Source: Stentor roeselii
Taxonomy: Eukaryota; Ciliophora; Heterotrichea; Heterotrichida; Stentoridae
NCBI GenBank assembly: GCA_006503475.1
Contig: RSEH01000185.1
Coordinates: 31,237 to 95,236, forward strand
Length of the DNA stretch: 64,000 nucleotides
Direction of reading: 5' to 3'
The notes under the pieces were generated by a model that had not been told where the DNA came from, made no database searches, and saw nothing but the letters and a program-made list of their open reading frames with translations. This document shows, one piece after another, positions 10,872 through 21,862 of the stretch. Numbering within the stretch: position 1 is the stretch's first letter; every line of letters begins with the position of its first letter. The translations under genes and the position numbers were made by a program.

Positions 10872-13800
10872 CTAATTAACCTCAAACGAAATTTTCGTAT
10901 TCTTTACTTCATTAGATTCTCCGATAATAGTAGAAATTTTATCTCCTTGTCTTTCCTGATAGACTTTTCCTTTATTCCTTCTGAAGCACTCCCTGATTTT
11001 CTGAATACTTTCCTTGATTGTAGCATATCCTCGAAAAGCGATATTAATTCCAGCTGAAATAAGAACAAAGTAATAGCAAATATTTGCAAAATAATTCGAT
11101 TGCTTTTCATGAGACACATAAGAAAACAAGACCAAGAAGTGATAGGTAGAGATAATGATTTCATTCAAAATATGATAATAATTATAATCATCCCTTATAA
11201 ATACTCTCTTCGTCACCAGATAAAACGGCAACTGAATAAAAATTACAATCATTGAAAAAGAAATCGATATCGCTAGCTGAAAAATCCCGTCTTTCACAAA
11301 AGCATAGCAAAATAAAAGCAAAAGTCTCCTTAAAATAAAGAAAAAGAAAAAAAATTGATTTGCCAGTCCTTCTTTAAAATCTTGAAATAATTCACCAAAT
11401 TTACCTAAAAACCTTCGAGTTTCATCTTCATCATTAATTTTATTTCTTTTTCTCAGAAGATGCAAGAAAATTACTATCACTGCCAACTGGGTAGTCTAAA
11501 TAAAAAATACGCAAAATAAAACAATTAAACTGAAGTCAACCACCTGGGTGTTATTTTCAAGTCCTCCGTATTTAAAACTAACAAAACAAGCAATCAAACA
11601 TTCCAAGAAACTCTGAATCCAAAACCTAAGAAAAACATTAAACTTGAAATTTTTCCTAGTTTTTTCAAGTCGTTTTTTGCAGCAGGTGACCAAAGAGAAG
11701 ATTTCTGTAAAAATCCACAAAATCAAACAAAAAGCCAAAGTTTGAAGTTGAGGACCGAGATTGACCAAAGCAAGACTTCTTCGATACCCGAATTTCTTAA
11801 TTTTTTTCGGCAGTTTTTTCCCTTTTTTTTCATCTAAAACATAAGAAAAAGCGATTGGTATATAACCTTGAATTCTATAATGCATTAAAAAATTCTCTAA
11901 TATCGGGTTAAGTTCTAAATCAAACAAGTAAATTGAATAAAAAATCTCAGCAGTACTCATAAAATCAAATACGGATGACGGGTCCATCGACATAATTGAA
12001 ATCGAAATCGAAGTCACAAGAGAAGCCGCCAAAGACACCTGGGCTGATTTTTCAGCTGCTTCAATTTGCTGCTTCGTTGATGTGGATTGAGAGTCTTTTC
12101 CTGGTACTTTAAAAGTCTGTGTGAAATTCTTAGAGATTAAAAGATGCTGCTTTTTAGAAAAAATTTTACTGATAATGAAAATTTCTATTTTAATCTCAAT
12201 TTCCAGTGAATAAATAGGACTGATCACGAAATTAAAAGAATCAATTTTATTTACAGTGAAATCAACGAAATGATTATCGATTTTTAAAATCACGTCTGAT
12301 TTTTTCAGGTCTTCTTGAAGACTTTCTTGAAAAACCAAGTTAATTTCAAAATTTTTACTTATCCAACATTTCGCAGTAAAATTTCCTCTTACACAAACAC
12401 CGTGAATATCTTCAAAAGCTTCATCACAAAAGCAACTTCCCTGATCCAAGTAGCTGTTATCTTTGCATGAAGTGCAAATCTTTTCACTTAAACAAGTAAA
12501 ACATAACCCCAGACAATTTCTGCATTTTTCTGTTTTTATATCATAAAACTGTTGAATAGGGCATTCTTTGCAAAGCCCTTCAGAAACAATAAAGCCAGAA
12601 TTGCATTTAAAGCAAGATTTTTCTTTTAAACTGTAACAAGACTGACAGAAATTATCAATGCAAGTGTTGCACTCGACTGAAGTTTTACACCCGAAATCGC
12701 AGTCTTTTTGGCAAATTTTACATGAATCGGAATCTTCATCGTAAAATTCTTCGAATAAACAATTGGGAATGCACTCTTTTCCTGAAGGACAAATTTCACA
12801 ACCAAGGCAGTCGTTTGAAGATATTTTTAGATCTAGGGAATCGAAGGAGGTCATGGTTGAGAAGATCTCGATTGAAAAAATGAAACCGTGGTATGGAAGT
12901 TTGAAGGAAGGGGAATTGGCTATGAATAGGGAGGACTGGAAATCTTCTTTGTATCTTGATTCAATCGATAAGACTTTGTCCGCAATATTATTTACCCTTA
13001 ATTGAAGTGAGCTTACTGTAGTGAAAACAACTGAGGCAAAAATATGATTCCAGGACTTTAAGGAAAGGCTTAGAGTAGAGGAATAAACTACTTGTATTCC
13101 TGATAGTTTTACCCTAAATATTGACATTAACGACTCAAATTGAAGGCTTTGTAATTCATCTTGATAGGAATAATCACTGATATTCTGAACAAATCTCGAT
13201 ATTAGCATCCCACTTTCGTTCAGTGAATTAAACCAAATAGCAAATGCAAAAGACTGGGCCAGAAGCATTTGATCTTTAAGTGTATTGATCAAGTACCCAC
13301 TCCCCCTACAATAAATTCCTCTTTTGTATGAAGATCTAATGCTTGAATCAAGAAGTAATCTTGAGTTATTATTTTCTTCGAATTCAAGAGTTAAATTATG
13401 AATCAAATCATAATATTTTCCAAATGACTCAAAAGTGACCCAAAAAACCTTTGTTGTTTCCTTCATCTCACAAGCTCCATCTACTTCTTCGAATCCTAAA
13501 GGACAAATTTTCAAACAATATCCATTCAATAAACTTGAATTAGTGCATGATAAACAGTTGAATTCTTCTGGCCCATTACAAATCTTACAGTTTTCATGAC
13601 ATGATTCACAGTTTTCTCCAAAGCTGTTGAGAGTTAAACAAGATTCACAAAGTAAGCCATTCGTGCAGCTTTTGCATGTTTCAAGGCATTTAGAGCATAT
13701 CCCATTCGATTGATCGAAAAAATAGCCTTCAACACAAATACAATTTCCTACTAAATCGACAACAGCATTTATATCAAAGCACTTCAAGCAGTTAAAAGCG

Positions 13801-15584
13801 GTATCACAAACAGAGCATCCAATAGGACATTCTAAACAATTATCATAAAAATCATTAAAAACATAATTTAAAGGGCATTTACAAATTCCTTTTTCAACAA
13901 AAGCCTTAGTCGCAATACAAGATATGCAAGAATCCGATGAATTGCAACTTAAACAACTAGGCAAACATCGCTGGCAAATATTAAAAGTATCCAAAAAAAA
14001 CCCTTGATTACATTCACAAGTTCCTCCTGTGATTAAATGCGCATTTGAATCAGAGCAAGTTTCACAAATTGAAACTGAATTGCAGGTCTTGCATAAATTA
14101 TCGCATTTTTCACATGTTTTGTTTATTTTGTAGTAACCTTGTTGACATAAGCAAATTCCTGAGGAAGCTTGGGCGTTCACGTCATTGCATGAAAGACAGT
14201 AAATGAGGGAAGAGCAAGTTTTGCATTCTGAATCGCATGATGAACAGTTAGAACCAGATCCGTTTAAGTAATACCCGTCTTTGCACCCACAGGTTTCATT
14301 TATTAAAATGGAGTGAATATCTGTGCATGGGTAGGTTAATAGACAAGTTTGATCACAGTAAATGCATTTGTTAGTTGAATTGCTGAAATAGTAACCGGCC
14401 TTACACTTGCATATTCCAGACACAACTTCAGCATTCTGATCAACACAACTTTTACACCCAACAGAAGAGCATTCAAGACATGCACTAGAACATCCTACAC
14501 ACTTTCCATTAAAAGTGATTAAAAGTTCTCCAGAAAATCCAGTTTTACAATAACATCGTCCATTGATAGGCTCAGCGTTATTATCAATGCAACTTAAACA
14601 TCTTTGAAAGCTGTCTTTCGTGGCACAGTCATTATCTTCACAAGAAAGTCCAGATTTTAAGCTAGAATCTAGACATTCACATTGTATTTGGACTTGAACG
14701 CCTGTCTGGAGATCTATCGAGAGGCAGGTCTTAGTCTGGGCATTAAATATGCAGGCTACTCCTGAAACTGAACAGGATAAAAGGGTCGTTGTGAAGTAAC
14801 AAAGATCTGATGACTTGCAGGGGATCCCATAAGTATTATTTTGAGGATTTAGAAGAGTTGGCAAACACCCTTGACCGTAGAATGGGTCTATTATTAGACT
14901 AGTGCAAGCAGAACATCCTAAAATATTGATCAGACAAGTTGTGGTTGATGATAAGACGAAGTGAGTGGAAACTGAAGCCAATGATGAAATAATAGAAAAT
15001 CTCCACATGAAACCTGACATCGAGGGCTGAGGTAAAACTTGGCTTGACCCTAAAAATGTTGAACAAGGGCAGGCCTCTGTTAATGACAAAGATATTTGAA
15101 GAACTTTTGATTCATTGACATATATTTTGACCATATTACTCCCGTATTTTATCCTAAAAAATAGCCATTGGGCTAAATAAACATTACAATTTAAAAATCC
15201 ATCAATTTTTTCATTCAATTTTCCATAATTATTCAAGTGTATCATATTAGAAGTAGATTTCCTTCCAAAAGCCCAAAAGCCTTTATCCAAATTATAAATC
15301 CTTGAAAAAATATAAGTCTCAGTATTTTCAGCCAATACCCAGAACACAGCTGTATAATCACTTTGTAGGTCTAAAGTATTTGGAAGCTTAATATAATTAT
15401 AGCTTTGAGAAAAGTAAACTCCTCTATCAGTAGACTTTACTTTGAATGATCCATTGCCATCTCCATTCACTGCATGATATTTGCTTCCTGAAAAATCATA
15501 GAAAACATCTCCGTAGTTCCTTCCGAACTGATAATCCAAAATTATCTGGCTTGCCGATAGCAAAAGTAAACCTAGTAACTTCAT
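10872..15584 (-). CDS. Giant Cys-rich surface membrane protein, copy 2 (1560 aa, two 15-nt introns)
   Basis: This is the paralogue of the gene at 3743-8218. Introns lie at 11496-11510 (GTATTTTTTATTTAG) and, less obviously, 11232-11246 (GTAATTTTTATTCAG); the second contains no stop and would be read through if overlooked. The order is: signal peptide (MKLLGLLLLSAS), LamG-like domain at about 18-210, a long Cys-rich repeat array to about 705 (one or two repeats longer than copy 1), a second LamG-like domain from about 711, a Cys-rich block, a beta-rich segment, and a multi-helix membrane region from about 1265. Highly conserved between copies are VFWVTFESFGKY, CPLGFEE, DEDSDSCKIC, PQLQT, the TCCKKRLEKTR loop and NIAFRG. 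The C-terminal region resembles the membrane part of other ciliate Cys-rich receptors. The start is followed at once by a signal peptide, and the reverse complement of its 5' side reads TATAAATG. Function unknown. Confidence 0.87.
11232..11246 (-). other. 15-nt in-frame intron without stop (copy 2, second)
   Basis: GTAATTTTTATTCAG, with A at position 10. It lies exactly where copy 1 has a stop-containing intron. Removing it gives SMI-LPFYLV, matching SVI-IPFYLA, while reading through would insert five extra residues (VIFIQ). Confidence 0.8.
11496..11510 (-). other. 15-nt intron (copy 2, first)
   Basis: GTATTTTTTATTTAG, with A at position 10. It removes an in-frame TAG and joins LIVLFC to TTQLAVIVIF, at the same position as in copy 1. 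Confidence 0.9.
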
Positions 15585-16552
15585 TTATAAACTTTTCAAG
15601 GACCTTATGGTAATTAAATGGATGGAGCAGGTTAATATTTTAAAGTAGGTGTCAGAAGGGACGTAAAGTTAATTTTTTTTTCATAATTCTAAGAATATAA
15701 GAAGAGATTCTCTTAATTTTCTGCAGTCTCGAGATTATTTCACGTTATTGGTTCGAGATATTAAATTGAATTTTTACAAATTTCTCAGAAACTTCAATTC
15801 TTGGTTTTTTATAATGATTTAAGTTTATGCTGATACTCAAGATAGAGTATTGTTTAATTAAGGCCAAACCTTTAGAGATCTTGAGTATATCTGCATTAAT
15901 TTTATTATAGTAATCTCTAGAATGATCTTTTTAGATTTCTAAGACTTAAGTATTTCTCTAACATTAATCTTAATTTACCTTATTTGGGTCATTTGATTAG
16001 AATATGATATAAGTTACTAACTGACAAGTTGCTATTGCATATTAAATTATGATTGAATCAAAACTAAATATAAGTCAATTTAGTTGTATTAAATAATGAA
16101 AGTCTGATAACTTTTTTGGAAAAATTATTTGGCATTTGGTTAATAATATTCAAGCCTCCGAAGCTAAAGCTCAAATTTCACTATCTCAATATTAAGACTT
16201 CAAACAATATAATATAATAACTAAGTCTAATAAGTACTATATATCTAGGATACATAGTTTTCTTCTTTTTTATTCAGAACTAAACAATTATCATTCACGA
16301 TACAATCTTTTAATATGCAACAACTTTAGAATTTTATTCTTAATACTTTAATCATAGTTGTGTGGATTTAATTGTTTTACTTTTAAATTTCAATTTTAAC
16401 TCAGATTTTAAGTTTTGATTATGTTTGCAGAAAGTATCTTGAAATATTTTTTAGTTATGCTTGACAAATGAATTCGGGTAATTATCCTGAATATAAGCTG
16501 GATAATATATAACAATTTATAAAAACCTGAAGAAAAAGATTATGATAATCTA
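15585..16552. other. Intergenic AT-rich region
   Basis: About 970 nt, very AT-rich, with no convincing frame, repeat or RNA. It holds the 5' side of the giant protein gene and the 3' side of the B-box gene, both on the minus strand. Confidence 0.5.
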
Positions 16553-17839
16553 TTAAGTATTGTTAAATCTCATATTCAAACTGTTATTGACGTTAGGATC
16601 TGGAGATCTATAGGTCCCAACCTTTTCTATTGTTTTATCTTTAATGTTTATCCTGTAAATCACAAGATCTCTAGTTGCAAAATATAAGTATTCTCCTTTT
16701 TTGAAGTAAGCAGAAGAATTCAAAAACTCAGTAGTCCAGGTAAAAGTTTGCCTCCTAATCAAGTTATCTTTGTCATCTATTTCGTATAAGCAGAATCCGA
16801 AGCAAACCAACCAATTTTTGATTAAAAACTTTTCATTTCCAGATTCAAATGATGTCTTCAAATACTTAAAACTATTTTTTTTTGGGTCATATGTATAGAT
16901 TTTATCATCTCCATGGCCAACAACATATATATTACCACCCTTGCGAGATGCAGTTGTAGAAAAATTGGGTTTTGGTAAACTATCAATAGACTTCCAAGTT
17001 TTCGTATTAAGATTAAACTTGCTACAAATTTTAGTACTCATATTAAAATTTATCCCTCCAAATACGAAAACTTCATTTTTAAAATAGCAACCACCAGCCA
17101 AACTGAATTTAAATTCTGTTTTAATAATATCAGATGTTGTGCAACTTTTCAAGTCAATGATTTTCACAGAACTTTGTGAATTCGGATCACCTCCTATAAC
17201 CAAGTACTTCATTTTATCAATTTTACAGCAAGTGCAAAAATGAACATATTCCCCAACCTTGAAATCATAATTCATCGATTTTAAATTCGATAAATCAAGA
17301 AAATCAATGCATCTGCTAAGATAACTAGGGAAAATAATAGCAAAATTATCATCTGTTAAGGTAGGATCTAAAAGTTCTACATCATAAGCCGCCTTGATGA
17401 CTCTTTCACATTCTTCAAAGTTAAAAATGAATTCATGCAAGTGAGAATCACGTTTATAATACAAATCTTCATATAAATCTGAATAAATTTTTGAGGATTG
17501 TTTAAACATGTTCATGGTTTTATTTAACATTTTTTGCTGTTTTAAGAGTTTTTTTAGAAGTTTATCTGATTCTGATGAGATAATTTTCACTAGATTTTCG
17601 GTGTAGGATAATAATTTTACGATGTTTTGATTCAATACTTTTTTGTTATATTTGAAGTAATCGGAGATGTGGTTCGAATTATTCATCGAAACATCGATTA
17701 GGAGATTCGTTAAAGGATGTTGGCCTTGCATTGAAGTATGGTTTGTCATGTGATGTTCGCAGATATAAGTTTCGTTAGAGCATTGGCATTTTGATATAAC
17801 TATTCTTTCACAGTCAGGCATATAGCACTCCTTATACAT
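16553..17839 (-). CDS. B-box zinc finger / kelch-like beta-propeller protein
   Basis: The 428-aa protein begins with a B-box-type zinc finger at about 5-45: CYMPDC, CQC, CEHH and two further His give the expected Cys/His spacing. Residues 70-150 form a helical, probably coiled-coil segment (as in RBCC proteins without the RING). From about 195 to 420 are kelch/galactose-oxidase-like blades, visible as repeated patterns such as LVIGGDPN, GGCYFKNEVFVFGGINF, NLNTKTWKSIDSLPKP and GNIYVVGHGDDKIYTYDPK. Large families of such proteins occur in ciliates, and they probably act as protein-binding scaffolds or ubiquitin-pathway adaptors. No RING is present. The start at 17839 is preceded on the coding strand by TATAA; an alternative Met lies at residue 7. 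Confidence 0.75.
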   Translation of the reverse strand: MYKECYMPDCERIVISKCQCSNETYICEHHMTNHTSMQGQHPLTNLLIDVSMNNSNHISDYFKYNKKVLNQNIVKLLSYTENLVKIISSESDKLLKKLLKQQKMLNKTMNMFKQSSKIYSDLYEDLYYKRDSHLHEFIFNFEECERVIKAAYDVELLDPTLTDDNFAIIFPSYLSRCIDFLDLSNLKSMNYDFKVGEYVHFCTCCKIDKMKYLVIGGDPNSQSSVKIIDLKSCTTSDIIKTEFKFSLAGGCYFKNEVFVFGGINFNMSTKICSKFNLNTKTWKSIDSLPKPNFSTTASRKGGNIYVVGHGDDKIYTYDPKKNSFKYLKTSFESGNEKFLIKNWLVCFGFCLYEIDDKDNLIRRQTFTWTTEFLNSSAYFKKGEYLYFATRDLVIYRINIKDKTIEKVGTYRSPDPNVNNSLNMRFNNT

Positions 17840-18163
17840 TTATAGACATTTTGGATCATTAAAGAATATAAATCAGACCTATGAGAATGTTTTGTTTTAA
17901 GAAGGTTAGATATTAAGGAGATTGATGATAGATTATTATATGGTCTAAGCCTTATTATCCAATTGCTACTCAAGTGATATAATCCAATAAAGAAACAATT
18001 CAGTCCAAATCAAAATTCTCAGATTAAAAATAATAAAAATCCATAATCCCAAAATTTCAAAATTCAACACCACTCTCCTACAATCCTCTTTAACATCAAC
18101 TCCAATTCTTTTCCCATCCAAAAATCCTCAAACTCCTGACCCCTGAATCCCTAAAATCCTAAA
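17840..18163. other. Intergenic region with strand-biased C-rich segment
   Basis: Nothing coding is seen. The part from about 18060 to 18160 is rich in C on the plus strand (G-poor), just 3' of the glutathione transferase gene. It may be its 3' untranslated or termination region. Confidence 0.4.
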
Positions 18164-18826
18164 CTACTCTAAAATCTTCGAAATCTCTTCACCAGCCTGA
18201 GCACTTAATTCAGCAACGACCGGAATAGCAGCAACTTGATCATACCAAGCCTTGACTTCAGGGTGATCATTAATATTAAACAGCCTAACAAGTGCTGAAA
18301 TTTCATTGAAAGCAAAGATATCAGCAACAGAAGGACTATGAGTCCTTGCAATCCAATGAGTATCAGCGACATGCCACTTAATATCCTGAAGCAGTTCTTC
18401 GAGTCTCGCTTTCAACGGGGCTTCTTTTTCTTCAGTAAGTTCTGGAAGGCCCCTCAGCTTAGGTCCGAGGAACTTTGCTCCGAGGTAGTTCATGCAAGGT
18501 TCTCTCACGCCTTGATGATGCCAGTGGAAATAAGCGTCTACCCTCGACCTTACCCTTGGGTCTTTCGGGTACCATTGGTTGTCTATGTTGTAAACTGAAG
18601 CGATGTAAGATACTATTGCTGGACTTTCCCAGACATTGTGACCTGAATGCACTATCGCTGGCATTGCCTGGTATGGGTTGATTCGAGAAAATTCAGGAGT
18701 CAAATGCTCACCTTTACCGAAGTCGAGACTGTTAAATGTATACTCGATGCTTGATAACTTTAAAAAAGCTAAAACTGAACGAGTTGGCTGGGAGATTATG
18801 TTGCCGTAGACTTGAAGGTCTGACAT
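18164..18826 (-). CDS. Glutathione S-transferase, theta-like
   Basis: At 220 aa it has the usual cytosolic GST length. The thioredoxin-like N-terminal domain (about 3-80) begins with VYGNIISQPTRSVLAFLKL, where the Ser near residue 12 is in the place of the theta-class catalytic serine that activates glutathione. It also has MPAIV (the cis-Pro site) and WESPAIVSYIA (glutathione binding by Glu-Ser). The all-helical C-terminal domain (about 90-210) includes HWHHQGVREP and the N-cap/hydrophobic staple region SPSVADIFAFNEI. It probably conjugates glutathione to electrophiles or reduces peroxides in the cytosol. A telomere-like repeat lies about 70 nt upstream of its start. Confidence 0.9.
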   Translation of the reverse strand: MSDLQVYGNIISQPTRSVLAFLKLSSIEYTFNSLDFGKGEHLTPEFSRINPYQAMPAIVHSGHNVWESPAIVSYIASVYNIDNQWYPKDPRVRSRVDAYFHWHHQGVREPCMNYLGAKFLGPKLRGLPELTEEKEAPLKARLEELLQDIKWHVADTHWIARTHSPSVADIFAFNEISALVRLFNINDHPEVKAWYDQVAAIPVVAELSAQAGEEISKILE

Positions 18827-18894
18827 TTATTAGGGAATATTTTAAAAGATTTTTGGATATTCGAGTTTTTTTAGGTTTTAAGTTTATTTGGGCT

Positions 18895-18926
18895 GGGTGT
18901 TAGGGTGTTAGGGTGTTAAGGTGTTA
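18895..18926 (+). repeat. Interstitial telomere-like repeat, GGGTGTTA x4
   Basis: Three perfect GGGTGTTA units followed by AGGTGTTA. The reverse complement is a permutation of CCCTAACA, recalled as the heterotrich telomere repeat. It lies between the exchanger and the GST gene, upstream of the latter. Confidence 0.8.
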
Positions 18927-19050
18927 AAATCTGACTTTTTAAAAATGTTTCTTTTGCATCAATCTGGAAAATGTGAAGATTTTTATCCTATCTCTAAATA
19001 TGTCAAAAAACATCACTAAAATGACTAAATTCCACCATAACTCATTATTT

Positions 19051-20541
19051 CTATTTACTTTTAGAATAAGTTTTCAGTTCATTTTCATCTTCCGCCCAGA
19101 TCTTTTCCCAAACTTCATGATATTCAGCCGTTCTTTCCTCAGCTCCAAAAATAGGAGTCAGGTACTTTTCATCGATTTTCTGCCAAAGCATATGAAACCT
19201 GCTAAGTCCACTTTTTTTCAACTTGTTATAATAAATCGGGTCGTTTTTATGCGAAACATTCATCAACTCAAAATAAATTCCTTCAGAACTATCCCGTTCA
19301 AGTCCAATAACCTTCGTGAAAACTGCCATCAAATTGCTGAGACCAACACAACTAATTAAAGCAATTCCTAGAGTAGTCGAAACCAAAATATTATGATTTT
19401 TTCCCTCAATTTGCAAAACCATTGCAAAAGCAACAGATCCTCTAATAAGTCCTCCAAACCACGCGACGCTGATGCTTTTGAAGTCAAGTCCAAACTTTCC
19501 ACACTGAAGAATATAAACAAGACTTGAGCTAAAAAAGATCGAAGCAGCCCTTCCAAGGACCATAGCGACGAACATGCAAGCTAAGAAGAGTAAATTCCAG
19601 TCATTCCAAGGAATAGTAGTGACAGTCATTCCCAGATAAGTGAAAGTGAAAGCTTCAGCTCCTTGTGAAATGACTTTAAAGACTAAATCAGTTCCTTCTT
19701 GTGACTTCTGTGACAAGTTATGCCATGCGTAGTGTCCCATACTGACTCCACAGAAAAAGATGCTCATGATGCCGGAGAGATGCACGATTTCTGCTAAGGT
19801 ATAAGAAAGGTACCCGAACAAGATGATAAGAGCTGATTCCCGCTCTGGATGATGTGAAATCCCTGGAAACCTTTTCACGATATAAGAAGCCAGAAGTCCT
19901 ACAAAAGTCCCGATGACGATGCTTAGAACAGTAGTCAGTAAAAATCCCCAGATTAACTCGAACCAGTCAAGATCTCCGCGACTATTAGTGACTGAATTAA
20001 CTGTACGAAACAGGACTATTGAAACTGCATCGTTTAACACTCCTTCACCAAATAGAATATAATGAAGTTTCGGATATTTGCTTTCTTTTATCACTGTTAT
20101 CGCAGCGATTGTGTCAGTTGCTGATAAAACACTCGCTAGTAACAACAGGTCCTTCGCTGAGATGTCCTTGTCAGATGCTCCGTTGTTAACGAAAAAGTTC
20201 GCCAAGACTCCAAGAGTCAGAAAAGAAAGAAAAGTTCCAATCACACCGTATAACAAGATAAAACCGATGTTTAAGAAGAAGTGCTGGGACTTTAAAGTGT
20301 AACCTGCAGTGAAAATTATAGGAGGCAAGATAAAGTAAAAGAAAATCCCTGTCGAAAACTCGATTTTCTCAGCTCCGCCGATTAGGTATAATGAAATTCC
20401 ACCTACCGCCCCGACGATTATTGCGATAGTCGACTCTTGGAAGTACTCGAATTTCTTGTTTTCAATGAATTGGGCTGTGAAAATGTATAAAATAAGAGTC
20501 ACCACTGCTAAAAGAACCTCTACTCCTAAAAGACTTGCCAT
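19051..20541 (-). CDS. Na+/H+ exchanger (CPA1/NHE family)
   Basis: A 496-aa multipass membrane protein with about 12 hydrophobic segments. It matches NHE antiporters, which swap Na+ (or K+) for protons across plasma or organelle membranes. Key regions are SATDTIAAITVIKE (place of the family's TM4-5 motif), FGEGVLNDAVSIVLFRTV with the essential Asn-Asp pair (ND) near 165, GYLSYTLAEIVHLSGIMSIF, EAFTFTYLGMT, and WFGGLIRGSVAFAM with the conserved arginine. The pattern is closer to the organellar NHE6-9/NHE8 type than to NHE1. The C-terminal cytosolic tail is short (about 75 aa). The start lies only 5 nt after the stop of the upstream gene on the same strand. Confidence 0.92.
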   Translation of the reverse strand: MASLLGVEVLLAVVTLILYIFTAQFIENKKFEYFQESTIAIIVGAVGGISLYLIGGAEKIEFSTGIFFYFILPPIIFTAGYTLKSQHFFLNIGFILLYGVIGTFLSFLTLGVLANFFVNNGASDKDISAKDLLLLASVLSATDTIAAITVIKESKYPKLHYILFGEGVLNDAVSIVLFRTVNSVTNSRGDLDWFELIWGFLLTTVLSIVIGTFVGLLASYIVKRFPGISHHPERESALIILFGYLSYTLAEIVHLSGIMSIFFCGVSMGHYAWHNLSQKSQEGTDLVFKVISQGAEAFTFTYLGMTVTTIPWNDWNLLFLACMFVAMVLGRAASIFFSSSLVYILQCGKFGLDFKSISVAWFGGLIRGSVAFAMVLQIEGKNHNILVSTTLGIALISCVGLSNLMAVFTKVIGLERDSSEGIYFELMNVSHKNDPIYYNKLKKSGLSRFHMLWQKIDEKYLTPIFGAEERTAEYHEVWEKIWAEDENELKTYSKSK

Positions 20542-20546
20542 TTTAG

Positions 20547-21797
20547 TTATTTATAAATGTCTGTAAATTCCACTTTTTTTCCCTGGTTTTCTTGGAAACT
20601 AGTGAAAAAAAGCTTTTTTCTGTTCATTTTCTTTGAATGGCTTGAAATTATCAGTTTTAAACGAGAAAGTCGAAGGTTTTTCAATGTTGAGTTTTCACTC
20701 CATTGAGATAAGAAAGCTTTTGACATATCTGAACGTTTTTGGTGGATTAGAAGAAGCTTTGAGAGGACCACCTGAAGTTTTTGTGATGAAAATTCATTGA
20801 GAATAAAAAGTGAGTAGTTGATTTTAGAATTTTTCAAGGAATTTTTACGATTCACAGAAATTTTACGATATTTTGACCAGATTTTAAATGATTTTTTTAG
20901 AATGCGCTTCATGAAGTGGTTTAGGTTGTGAAAAGTTGCTTGGAAGGCTGGTTCGTAGCTGTGGATGTCATGAAAGAAATAAGGCACGCAAGGTTTTTTC
21001 ATCACGTTGAAGTTTTTCAGTTGGAGGCTCATTTGATTTAAAGGCTCGTAGCCGTCTTCCTGGCAAATCTCAGGATAATAATTCTGCCAATTTTTAAAGG
21101 CGTTGATCAGAATTCTCTTAAAAAAAGCATTCAGGTTGATTATATTGTTCTTTAATTTTTTATATTTTATGTCAGCAGTGTCTTGAAAGTACCTCCCCAT
21201 AGGTCTTTTAATGATTTTTTGAAGAGCGATAAGGCAAGCCTTGTACCTCTTTTCAGGAGTCCTGCAATAATAAGTCTTTCCATAGTTCTGGATATCAAAA
21301 AACACTGAAATTTGATTAATTTTCAGATAATTTCCAATTCGATTAACAAGTCTTCTAAGAACTAATCCAGTATCAGGAAGTACCGACTGTGCTCTTAAAG
21401 TCTTTTTCTCTGGCATGATCATTTTCCACACCCAGAACGGCCTTTGAATTAATTTCATTTCTCCATTAAAAATCATTTTCCTGACAACCTTTTGCATAAC
21501 CAGTCTTTTCCGATATTTTCCAATCTCAAGACCCTTTCTTTTTTCCTTTCTAAGTAAAAATCCATTCTCCCTCGACTGTTTTTCAACAGTTTTAAACAAA
21601 AAATTATTCAATTCATTAGCTCTATCAACTAATGCAGAATAAAGCAACAAAACAGCTGAAAGTTTAGGAAACGAGTCAGTATTTAAAGCATTTCTCAAAG
21701 AATCATCAGAAATAAACTTTCCACTTCCACAGCTCAACAAACTGATCCGACTAGGTTCTCCAGAGTCGCAAGTCTCTAAAGTTTGATCATTATTCAT
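20547..21797 (-). CDS. Basic protein with Sfi1-like helical motifs
   Basis: A 416-aa protein rich in Lys and Arg with no membrane segment. Two related blocks stand out: FFKRILINAFKNWQNYY and HFMKRILKKSFKIWSKYR, followed later by KAFLSQWSEN and LFFTSFQEN. The spacing of a small or aromatic residue, Phe and Trp (AF..W) resembles Sfi1-type centrin-binding repeats, whose proteins form contractile filaments at basal bodies and the cortex. There are only three or four units and they are loosely spaced, so this is tentative. The gene ends 5 nt before the start of the exchanger on the same strand. Confidence 0.55.
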   Translation of the reverse strand: MNNDQTLETCDSGEPSRISLLSCGSGKFISDDSLRNALNTDSFPKLSAVLLLYSALVDRANELNNFLFKTVEKQSRENGFLLRKEKRKGLEIGKYRKRLVMQKVVRKMIFNGEMKLIQRPFWVWKMIMPEKKTLRAQSVLPDTGLVLRRLVNRIGNYLKINQISVFFDIQNYGKTYYCRTPEKRYKACLIALQKIIKRPMGRYFQDTADIKYKKLKNNIINLNAFFKRILINAFKNWQNYYPEICQEDGYEPLNQMSLQLKNFNVMKKPCVPYFFHDIHSYEPAFQATFHNLNHFMKRILKKSFKIWSKYRKISVNRKNSLKNSKINYSLFILNEFSSQKLQVVLSKLLLIHQKRSDMSKAFLSQWSENSTLKNLRLSRLKLIISSHSKKMNRKKLFFTSFQENQGKKVEFTDIYK

Positions 21798-21862
21798 TTT
21801 TATAACAAATAATCATCCATAATTAATCAATCGTTTATTCCCATCATTAAGTCCCAAGATTA

